64,000 bases of DNA. Source: UBA6183 sp964603255 (lineage in GTDB: Bacteria; Bacteroidota; Bacteroidia; UKL13-3). Position numbers and translations under genes: made by a program. This document shows, piece after piece, positions 51,725-59,325 of the stretch. Each line of letters starts with the position of its first letter. Within the stretch, counting starts at the first letter, position 1. The notes beneath the pieces were generated by a model, which was not told the DNA's origin, did no database searches, and saw only the letters and a list, made by a program, of their open reading frames with translations. The DNA lies in the NCBI GenBank assembly GCA_964603255.1, contig CAZRVA010000001.1, forward strand, positions 1 through 64,000, given 5' to 3'.

Positions 51725-52972
51725 ATGACGACAAATAATACAGCAATAGGACTTTTCGGATTTGGCTGTGTAGGATCGGGTTTGTATGAAGTACTTCAAC
51801 AAAACCCAGCGCTACAGGCACAAATAAAAAAAATAGCAGTAAAGCATCATGATAAAAAACGGAGTTTACCTGCCTCCTGCTTTACTTTTAACAAAAATGA
51901 AATATTGGATGATGAGAGCATCAATGTAATTGTAGAACTTATTGATGATGCGGATGAGGCATTTATTATTGTGAGCGAGGCCCTGAAAAGAGGTAAACAT
52001 GTAGTAACTGCCAATAAAAAAATGTTGGCTAATCATTTTCAAACACTAATAGATTTGGCAAAAGAAAATAACGTTTCTTTATTGTATGAAGCTGCTGTAG
52101 GCGGTTCGATACCTATTATTAGGACGTTAGAAGAGTATTATAACAATGATACTTTAACGCAGCTTGATGGGATATTAAATGGCACAACCAATTACATTTT
52201 AACCAAAACACTAAACGAGCAAAAATCTTATGAAGAGGTTTTGAAGGAAGCACAAGCATTGGGTTTTGCCGAAAGCAATCCAACCATGGACGTACAAGCT
52301 TTCGATCCAAAGTTTAAGATTGTGATTTTATTAGCACATGCTTTTGGTGTTATTGTAAAGCCTGAACAACTTTTTAATTATGGTATTGAACAGCTAAGTC
52401 AGCATGATATTCGTTTTGCCAAACAACGTGATTACGCCATTAAACTGGTAGCATCAGCGGCAATTGTTCATCATAAAATACAGGCATTTGTATTGCCCAA
52501 ATTTGTTCCTCAAAACGATTCCTTTTATGGCGTAAACAATGAGTTTAATGCCGTACAAGTTTCTGCAGCTTTTAGTGATAAACAATTACTAACGGGAAAA
52601 GGGGCGGGTAGTTTTCCAACGGCCGCTGCCGTATTATCTGATATTTCGGCATTACGTTACAATTATGCGTATGAGTATCATAAGTTGAATAAACACCTGA
52701 AACCGGAAATAGACAACAGTGCATTTATACATGTTTATTTGCGCTACGCTAGTAATGATGTATTTGAGGAATTACAATTTGAAACTGTAAACGAGGAGTA
52801 TAGAAGTAAAGGATATAATTACATTATTGGTTCTATTTCGTTACAACAACTTATTGATGCAGATCTACTGAATAGACAAGGTGTTTTTGTTGCTGCGATA
52901 GAGGAAGTACCACATCAATCTAAAAAGCCTTCAATTGACTCCACTATAAAATTAGCCGAAAGTATCCATTAA
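51725..52972 (+). CDS. hom: Homoserine dehydrogenase
   Basis: 415-aa NAD(P)-dependent enzyme converting aspartate semialdehyde to homoserine, the branch point to Thr and Met. The nucleotide-binding GFGCVGSG lies near residue 12; TANKKMLA, YEAAVGGSIPII and LNGTTNYIL follow. The C-terminal extension (about 330-415) may be a regulatory domain but shows no clear ACT signature. No aspartokinase is fused. Together with metB it supplies the homoserine arm of methionine synthesis. Confidence 0.93.
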   Translation: MTTNNTAIGLFGFGCVGSGLYEVLQQNPALQAQIKKIAVKHHDKKRSLPASCFTFNKNEILDDESINVIVELIDDADEAFIIVSEALKRGKHVVTANKKMLANHFQTLIDLAKENNVSLLYEAAVGGSIPIIRTLEEYYNNDTLTQLDGILNGTTNYILTKTLNEQKSYEEVLKEAQALGFAESNPTMDVQAFDPKFKIVILLAHAFGVIVKPEQLFNYGIEQLSQHDIRFAKQRDYAIKLVASAAIVHHKIQAFVLPKFVPQNDSFYGVNNEFNAVQVSAAFSDKQLLTGKGAGSFPTAAAVLSDISALRYNYAYEYHKLNKHLKPEIDNSAFIHVYLRYASNDVFEELQFETVNEEYRSKGYNYIIGSISLQQLIDADLLNRQGVFVAAIEEVPHQSKKPSIDSTIKLAESIH

Positions 52973-52985
52973 TCAGAGGGTGGGA

Positions 52986-53011
52986 ATGGGTTTGCATCTA
53001 TGCAAGCCCAT
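52986..53011. terminator. Hairpin between convergent hom and cpsB-like gene
   Basis: ATGGGTTTGCAT/ATGCAAGCCCAT (52986-52997/53000-53011), 12 positions with one T-G pair and a tight loop. There is no strong T-tract, so termination efficiency is uncertain. Confidence 0.55.
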
Positions 53012-53018
53012 CACCACA

Positions 53019-53765
53019 TTAAAGTGTATTATTAATAAGTGGCAACGAACAAATGCGTTGGTAGTTATAACTTTTTAATGCATCATTAAGTACAGGCAAA
53101 TGTCTGTGGCCATGACAATCACTTCCAATTAAATGCACCATCTTATTTTCAATAAGATACTCCACCGTTTTTTTAACTTGAGGCGAGTAATAGCCAATTA
53201 ATGAGAATAGGTTGATTTGAAACAATATTCCTTGTTCAAATAATTCGGTGTATTTATCTCTTCGCATAGCCATAAATGCATAGCGCTCGGGATGCGCTAA
53301 AACTGGCTTGTATCCGGCTATGCGCAATTCAAACAATGCGCTTTTAAAGTTAGCAGGCTCCTCTGTAAATGGCAATTCTACCAATACATGATTTTGCCCA
53401 AACGTGAGTAAATTACCTGATGCAATTTTTTTCAAAAACGCATCATCAATCATATACTCAGCTGCAGCTTGTATTTCTATATTGATGTTTTGTTTTACTA
53501 ACTCTTCTCTAATTAAATCAAGAGCCGGTAAAATATTATCAGGACCATTTTTGTAAAAATCACCCATAATGTGTGGGGTGGTTATTACCTTTTTGTAGCC
53601 ACGTTCAGCAAAATGTTTAATTACTGTTATACTCTCTTCCAAACTTTGCACCCCATCATCAATATTTGGTATAAGATGGCTGTGCACTTCTGTTGTAATC
53701 GGATTGACAAAAGAGGCATCTGCAACTTTGGGCTTGATGTTAAACAGTTTATTAAATATACTCAT
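53019..53765 (-). CDS. CpsB/YwqE-type tyrosine-protein phosphatase (PHP domain)
   Basis: 248-aa metal-dependent phosphatase of the PHP superfamily. It acts on tyrosine-phosphorylated capsule/EPS kinases in other bacteria. Metal-binding motifs are EVHSHLIPNIDDG near the N-terminus, TTPHIMGDFY, LAHPERY and GSDCHGHRH. It follows the sugar-nucleotide genes on the same strand but is separated from them by a terminator hairpin. No BY-kinase gene is in the window. Confidence 0.88.
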   Translation of the reverse strand: MSIFNKLFNIKPKVADASFVNPITTEVHSHLIPNIDDGVQSLEESITVIKHFAERGYKKVITTPHIMGDFYKNGPDNILPALDLIREELVKQNINIEIQAAAEYMIDDAFLKKIASGNLLTFGQNHVLVELPFTEEPANFKSALFELRIAGYKPVLAHPERYAFMAMRRDKYTELFEQGILFQINLFSLIGYYSPQVKKTVEYLIENKMVHLIGSDCHGHRHLPVLNDALKSYNYQRICSLPLINNTL

Positions 53766-53775
53766 TGGGATTGGT

Positions 53776-53807
53776 TAAAAACAAAAGGTTGTTTAATAAA
53801 CAACCTT
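53776..53807 (-). terminator. Intrinsic terminator overlapping the PGI/PMI stop codon
   Basis: The 10-bp perfect stem AAGGTTGTTT/AAACAACCTT (53785-53794/53798-53807) has a 3-nt loop. On the minus strand it is followed by TTGTTTTT. It reaches into the stop codon of the isomerase gene and lies ahead of the CpsB-like gene. Confidence 0.75.
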
Positions 53808-54777
53808 ATGCCAAATATTCTTTAAGCGACATGATGTTTGGAACATTTAATGAATCTACCCTGCGCTCGTCAGCTACCATTAACGATACCCAATCCAAAC
53901 GATGAATAAGTTCATATATACTTATTAAATTATATTGTTCCAGCTGCATGGTAAGTACTTTATGATTCTCTACCTCAAGTAAACCCACTAAGAAATCAAA
54001 ACGTAAATTAACGCGTTCATTTTGACTTGAATTCATCACAAAAAACACAGAATCCAAAGTATCATAATAGCTCTCAATTACATTGTGGTTCATTTCTGGC
54101 AGTGTATGAACAAAACATTCATGCTTTGAATTCTCTTGAATTTGCTGTGCAAACCTAATTGCTATAGGCTCCAGCGGACCATCAGCCAACACCACAAACT
54201 TGCTTTTAATCCTTGAGCGTATTTCTTGAAACATCGCATCAGCCTCTTCATGGTAAGGCTCTGTTTCGGCAAGTGTGGTTGCAATGTTACTTAGCTCTTC
54301 TTTGTACTCTTTACCAATTAACTCACCCATTAACATAACTAAGTAGGTTAACGAAAAGCCTAGAGCCATACGTGGTTGAAAACCACCTTCAATTTTTAAC
54401 GTGTGAACTTGATTTGATGAAGCAAGTTCATCTAACTTACCACCTGTGGTTAAAGCTAGAATTTTGCAACCACGTGCTTTGGCATCATTAAAAATGGATA
54501 TAGTTTCTTCGGTATTACCACTGTATGAAGCAGCAATTACCAGCGTTTTTCCGTTAGCGTAAGCAGGTAAATTATAATCGGCAACACAATTAACAGGCAC
54601 GGGCATATCGTTTAAAAAATATGCTTTTACAATTTGGCCACCAATACCACTTCCACCTAAACCAGCAATAATAATATTGCTAAAATCAGTTGCTTTTAGT
54701 CCGTGCGGTTTATAGTTATTTACTGCGTAGTTAATCTGATAACTAAATTTTTTTAGTGCTTCGTGTTGCTCGTTCAT
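53806..54777 (-). CDS. Bifunctional phosphoglucose/phosphomannose isomerase
   Basis: 323-aa SIS-domain isomerase interconverting fructose-6-P with glucose-6-P and mannose-6-P. The first SIS domain has GLGGSGIGGQIVKAY and ASYSGNTEETIS, and a C-terminal PGI/PMI segment (about 175-320) has EMNHNVIESY and IHRLDWVSLMVAD. It probably feeds manC with mannose-6-P. It starts 10 bp past the rfbA stop, so it belongs to the rfbA transcript. Confidence 0.88.
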   Translation of the reverse strand: MNEQHEALKKFSYQINYAVNNYKPHGLKATDFSNIIIAGLGGSGIGGQIVKAYFLNDMPVPVNCVADYNLPAYANGKTLVIAASYSGNTEETISIFNDAKARGCKILALTTGGKLDELASSNQVHTLKIEGGFQPRMALGFSLTYLVMLMGELIGKEYKEELSNIATTLAETEPYHEEADAMFQEIRSRIKSKFVVLADGPLEPIAIRFAQQIQENSKHECFVHTLPEMNHNVIESYYDTLDSVFFVMNSSQNERVNLRFDFLVGLLEVENHKVLTMQLEQYNLISIYELIHRLDWVSLMVADERRVDSLNVPNIMSLKEYLA

Positions 54778-54787
54778 ATATATTCTT

Positions 54788-55654
54788 TTACTTCTTCTTA
54801 ATTAAATTCATCAAGTACTGACCGTAACCGCTCTTCAATAGTTTCTGGGCTTCGGTTTGCAATTGTTCCGTTGTTATCCAACCATTTTTGTAAGCGATTT
54901 CTTCAATACAACCTACTTTCAATCCTTGACGTTCTTCCAATACTTGAACAAATTGTCCGGCTTGCATTAACGATGCAAATGTACCGGTATCTAACCAAGC
55001 AGTACCACGTTTTAATACGCCTACTTTTAGTTTTTTACGTTCAAGATAAACACGGTTTACATCCGTTATTTCTAACTCACCGCGTGGTGATGGCTTAATA
55101 TTTTTGGCAATCTCTACAACATCATTATCGTAAAAGTATAAACCAGGAACCGCGTAATTTGATTTAGGCTCAACAGGTTTTTCTTCAATACTTAACGCAT
55201 TCATGTTTTCGTCAAACTCAACCACACCATAACGCTCAGGGTCGTTTACATGATATGCAAATACAACACCGCCATCTGGGTCGTTGTTTTCTTTTAACAG
55301 CTGACTTAGTCCTGCGCTAAAGAAAATATTATCACCCAAAACAAGGGCTACTTTATCTTTACCAATAAACTTCTCACCAATAATAAAGGCTTGTGCTAAT
55401 CCATCGGGGCTAGGTTGTTCTGCATATTCAAACCTACAACCAATTTGGCTACCATCTCCTAATAATTTTTTAAATCCTGGCAAATCATGTGGGGTTGATA
55501 TAATTAATACCTCACGAATACCCGCCAACATTAACACCGATAACGGATAATATATCATTGGTTTATCGTAAACAGGCATTAACTGTTTACTTACTGCTAG
55601 TGTAAGTGGATGTAAACGTGTTCCACTTCCGCCTGCTAAAATTATTCCCTTCAT
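54788..55654 (-). CDS. rfbA: Glucose-1-phosphate thymidylyltransferase
   Basis: 288-aa enzyme making dTDP-glucose, the first step to dTDP-rhamnose and related deoxysugars. GIILAGGSGTRLHPLT is at the N-terminus, QLMPVYDKPMIYYPLS follows, and VLGDNIFF, IEEKPVEPKSNYAV and AWLDTGTF are further family motifs. The length is normal. It sits downstream of rfbB (83-bp gap). No rfbC or rfbD is present in the window, so the end product is undetermined. Confidence 0.95.
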   Translation of the reverse strand: MKGIILAGGSGTRLHPLTLAVSKQLMPVYDKPMIYYPLSVLMLAGIREVLIISTPHDLPGFKKLLGDGSQIGCRFEYAEQPSPDGLAQAFIIGEKFIGKDKVALVLGDNIFFSAGLSQLLKENNDPDGGVVFAYHVNDPERYGVVEFDENMNALSIEEKPVEPKSNYAVPGLYFYDNDVVEIAKNIKPSPRGELEITDVNRVYLERKKLKVGVLKRGTAWLDTGTFASLMQAGQFVQVLEERQGLKVGCIEEIAYKNGWITTEQLQTEAQKLLKSGYGQYLMNLIKKK

Positions 55655-55737
55655 TTATATTATTGTTTTGGTTTAGATTGCTGTGAAGCGCACTAAACTA
55701 ATTTTATTATTTTAATTAAGCAATTTAAAGCCAACAA

Positions 55738-56796
55738 CTAGCGCTCAGCGTACATTTTACTGTAATAGTTTTGATAATCTCCACTAGTAACTTCATCCAT
55801 CCACTGCTGGTTATTCATGTACCAATCAATGGTTTTCTCTATACCTTCCTCAAACTGTAAAGATGGTTTCCAACCCAATTCGTTCATTATTTTATTGGCA
55901 TCAATGGCATAACGCAAATCGTGTCCTGCACGGTCAGTAACATAAGTAATCAACTTCTCAGATTCACCTTCAGGCCTGCCTAAACGTTTATCCATGGCTT
56001 TACAAATCACTTTAATCAAATCTATATTAGTCCACTCGTTAAAACCACCAATATTGTATGTCTCGCCTACTTTTCCTTTATGAAACACATCGTCAATTGC
56101 CCTTGCATGATCTACCACATACAACCAATCGCGTACATTCTCGCCTTTACCATAAACCGGTAATGGCTTGTTGTTTCTGATGTTATTAATGAAAAGTGGA
56201 ACTAACTTCTCAGGGAATTGATTTGGCCCGTAATTATTAGAGCAATTACTTAATACCACACGAATTTTATAGGTGTTATGATAAGCACGCACAAAGTGAT
56301 CGCTTGCTGCTTTACTTGCACTGTATGGACTCTGAGGATCGTATGGCGTAGTTTCTAAAAAGAAGCCACCATCATGTAAACTACCATAAACTTCATCAGT
56401 AGATACATGGTAAAATAACTTATCGTCCATGTTGTCTTTCCATGCTGTTTTAGCTGCATTTAATAAATTAACTGTTCCAACCACATTGGTCATCACAAAA
56501 TCCATCGGGTTTGTTATGCTTCTATCTACGTGACTCTCTGCCGCTAAATGAATCACATCAGTAAAACCATATTTATCAAATAAGCTGTTTATTTCAGCTG
56601 CATCAACCAAATCAGCTTTAATAAAAGTATAATTTGGTGCATTTTCAATATCAGTAATATTTTTAAGGTTACCCGCGTAGGTTAACTTATCCAAATTATA
56701 AATGTGGTAATCAGGATATTTGTTTACAAACAAACGTACAACGTGTGAACCAATAAAACCGGCACCTCCGGTAATTAATACTTTTTTCTTCGTCAT
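55738..56796 (-). CDS. rfbB: dTDP-glucose 4,6-dehydratase
   Basis: 352-aa extended short-chain dehydrogenase forming dTDP-4-keto-6-deoxyglucose. NAD-binding GGAGFIGSHVVR, HLAAESHVDRSI, the VSTDEVYGS catalytic motif (Thr-Asp-Glu) and YSASKAASDHFV with the Tyr-x3-Lys pair are all present. It lies upstream of rfbA in the same direction. Its own upstream gap to galE is 121 bp and shows nothing distinctive. Confidence 0.95.
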   Translation of the reverse strand: MTKKKVLITGGAGFIGSHVVRLFVNKYPDYHIYNLDKLTYAGNLKNITDIENAPNYTFIKADLVDAAEINSLFDKYGFTDVIHLAAESHVDRSITNPMDFVMTNVVGTVNLLNAAKTAWKDNMDDKLFYHVSTDEVYGSLHDGGFFLETTPYDPQSPYSASKAASDHFVRAYHNTYKIRVVLSNCSNNYGPNQFPEKLVPLFINNIRNNKPLPVYGKGENVRDWLYVVDHARAIDDVFHKGKVGETYNIGGFNEWTNIDLIKVICKAMDKRLGRPEGESEKLITYVTDRAGHDLRYAIDANKIMNELGWKPSLQFEEGIEKTIDWYMNNQQWMDEVTSGDYQNYYSKMYAER

Positions 56797-56917
56797 GTTA
56801 TTTTACTCTTGCGTGCATTTATGTTAAACGCACAAATTTTTAAAATGGTTATGTTGATTTGACAATTTAATAGTTACACACCCTAAACAGTCAAGCAATA
56901 TATAAATTGTATTTAAA

Positions 56918-57949
56918 TTAATTGTTTGCACCTTTTAAAGCCTGTAAGTGTAATTCCCACTTCCAAGCAGTTTCTAATGCGTTTTCCAAACTTCTTTCTG
57001 CTTTCCAGCCCAATACATTGGTTGCCTTATCGCACGATGCAAATATTTGAACCACATCTCCTTCCCTACGCGGACCAACAACATAATTTAACTTTTTACC
57101 ACTTACTTTTTCAAAAGCGGCCACAACCTCTAATACGGTATTGCCGTTACCTGTACCGATGTTAAAAACGGAGTATTGATCTGCATTTTTATCCAAAAAC
57201 GCTATCGCTTTAACGTGTGCTTTGGCTAAATCAACCACATGAATGTAATCGCGAATACAGCTGCCATCTCGTGTAGGGTAATCGTTGCCAAAAACGGTTA
57301 GTTTCTCACGCATTCCAATTGCTGTTTGTGTAACAAAAGGTATTAAGTTATTTGGTACACCATTTGGCAATTCACCAATCAAAGCGCTATCGTGCGCACC
57401 AATTGGATTAAAATAACGTAAAGCAACAATTTTTGTTGTTGATGATTTAGCCACATCAAACAACAACTCTTCGCATATTTTTTTGGTATTTCCGTATGGC
57501 GAATTTGCTTTTACTACCGGAGAGTTTTCTGTAATTGGAAGTGCATCTGCAGTTACATCACCATAAACCGTACAACTTGATGAAAATACCAAATGGTGAA
57601 CACCATTTTTTTGCATGGCTTCTACCAAATTCACAGTTCCACCCACATTGTTTTCATAGTAAGACAAAGGTTTTTCAACCGACTCACCAACAGCTTTGTA
57701 GGCCGCAAAGTGAATGACAGCCTTAATATCAGGATGTTTTACAAACACGCTGTTTAACGCTTGTTTGTCTCTAATGTCAGCTTTTATGAAATCAAATGGT
57801 TTACCCGTAATTTTCTGGATATTCTCTATTACTTCAGGACTGGAGTTTTCGAAATTATCGATAGCCACCACATCATATCCGGCTTGCTGCAATTCAACTA
57901 CTGTATGTGAGCCAATAAAACCCGACCCGCCTGTTACTAATACTTTCAT
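56918..57949 (-). CDS. galE: UDP-glucose 4-epimerase
   Basis: 343-aa epimerase interconverting UDP-glucose and UDP-galactose. GGSGFIGSHTVVELQQAG binds NAD, FSSSCTVYG and SPYGNTKKICEE carry the Ser/Tyr/Lys triad, and ALRYFNPIGAH and RDYIHVVDLAKAH complete the family pattern. ATG 57949 (MKVLVTGGSG) is the start; an upstream extension of nine codons is unlikely. It is first in the galE-rfbB-rfbA-isomerase series. Confidence 0.95.
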   Translation of the reverse strand: MKVLVTGGSGFIGSHTVVELQQAGYDVVAIDNFENSSPEVIENIQKITGKPFDFIKADIRDKQALNSVFVKHPDIKAVIHFAAYKAVGESVEKPLSYYENNVGGTVNLVEAMQKNGVHHLVFSSSCTVYGDVTADALPITENSPVVKANSPYGNTKKICEELLFDVAKSSTTKIVALRYFNPIGAHDSALIGELPNGVPNNLIPFVTQTAIGMREKLTVFGNDYPTRDGSCIRDYIHVVDLAKAHVKAIAFLDKNADQYSVFNIGTGNGNTVLEVVAAFEKVSGKKLNYVVGPRREGDVVQIFASCDKATNVLGWKAERSLENALETAWKWELHLQALKGANN

Positions 57950-58042
57950 GTTTAGAAGGTTAAAAACAGGCCGCAAGATATAAATTTAGTGCAAAGAAAA
58001 CAGTTGTTTATGTTAAGTTTTGTCGAGGTTACTTAGGGTTGA

Positions 58043-59206
58043 TTAGTATTGAAAAGTACCGTGTGCCGATTTTACCACTACTTCTTTCTTATCGGCAGCC
58101 TCCACATAACCAATAACCTGAGCATCAATACTAAACGATTTAGCCAATTGAATTAAACCTTCGGCCGTTTTTTCGTTAACATAAAACTCAAGCAAACTTC
58201 CCATATTAAACACTTTGTACATTTCGTGCCAAGTGCTTCCGCTTTGAGCCTGAATCATTTCAAACAAAGGCGGTGTGGCAAACAAATTATCTTTAACAAA
58301 ACGTAACCCGTTGGTATAATGTAAAACCTTGGTATGAGCGCCACCGGTGCAATGAATCATACCATGTATATCGCTAAAATAGTTATCAAATACTTGCTTA
58401 ATAATTGGCGAAAAAGTGCGTGTTGGCGATAAAATCATTTTACCAACATTTAACGGATGACCATCAACTTTATCGGTTAATTTTAAACCACCGGTATAAA
58501 CTAACTCATCGGGCACAAGCTGATCGTAGCTTTCTTTTACATTTTTGTAATTTGAAGAAAGCACATCGTGGCGTGCCATGGTTAATCCATTGCTTCCCAT
58601 ACCGGCATTGTATTCTTTTTCGTAGGTGGTTTGTCCATAACTTGCAAATCCTACTATTACATCTCCCGGCTTAATGTTTTTATTGTCAATAATGCTGCTG
58701 CGTTTTGCACGTGCAGTAACCGTACTATCCACAATAATGGTACGCACCAAATCTCCTACATCCGCGGTTTCACCACCTGTTGAGTGAATATTTACACCAT
58801 AACTGCGCAACATTTCAATAAACTCTTCTGTACCTTCAATAATGGTTTGAATAACCTCACCCGGAATTAAATTTTTATTTCTTCCTATTGTACTTGATAT
58901 TAAAATATCTTGATAAACACCAGCAGCCAATAAGTCGTTTGTATTCATCACAATAGCATCTTGTGCAATACCTTTCCAAACGCTTAAATCACCCGTTTCT
59001 TTCCAATATAAATACGCTAAACTGCTTTTTGTACCTGCACCATCAGCATGCATTAAATTGCAATAAGCATCATCACCGCCTAAAAAATCTGGAACTATTT
59101 TGCAAAAAGCCTGAGGAAATAAACCTTTATCAATGTTTTTAATAGCTGCGTGTACATCTTCTTTTTGTGACGACACACCGCGTTTCATGTATTTATCGGA
59201 AGTCAT
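58043..59206 (-). CDS. purM: Phosphoribosylformylglycinamidine cyclo-ligase (AIR synthase)
   Basis: 387-aa purine-biosynthesis enzyme closing the imidazole ring. It is of the Bacteroidota type, which starts TSDKYMKRGVSSQKEDV. HADGAGTKSSLAYLYW, MNTNDLLAAG, STGGETADVGD and VGFASYGQTTYE follow. ATG 59206 is chosen because the family begins there; an in-frame extension to 59263 is rejected. A -7-like TATCTTCG lies upstream on the minus strand. It is divergent from polA. Confidence 0.92.
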   Translation of the reverse strand: MTSDKYMKRGVSSQKEDVHAAIKNIDKGLFPQAFCKIVPDFLGGDDAYCNLMHADGAGTKSSLAYLYWKETGDLSVWKGIAQDAIVMNTNDLLAAGVYQDILISSTIGRNKNLIPGEVIQTIIEGTEEFIEMLRSYGVNIHSTGGETADVGDLVRTIIVDSTVTARAKRSSIIDNKNIKPGDVIVGFASYGQTTYEKEYNAGMGSNGLTMARHDVLSSNYKNVKESYDQLVPDELVYTGGLKLTDKVDGHPLNVGKMILSPTRTFSPIIKQVFDNYFSDIHGMIHCTGGAHTKVLHYTNGLRFVKDNLFATPPLFEMIQAQSGSTWHEMYKVFNMGSLLEFYVNEKTAEGLIQLAKSFSIDAQVIGYVEAADKKEVVVKSAHGTFQY

Positions 59207-59290
59207 TGTGCGGTAAACTAATTTGATGCGAAGATAATACTTCAAACCCGAAACAATTAGCACGAATTAATTAACAACACATTTTTATTA

Positions 59291-59321
59291 TTTGAGTATT
59301 GCAGCGGTATTCCTACTTTTG
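59291..59321 (+). promoter_or_regulatory. Consensus Bacteroidota promoter of polA
   Basis: TTTG (59291-59294), a 19-bp spacer, TACTTTTG (59314-59321): a perfect match to TTTG-N19-TAnnTTTG. The polA ATG begins at 59326, four bases after the -7 element, so the transcript would start at or next to the start codon. Confidence 0.75.
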
Positions 59322-59325
59322 GGGC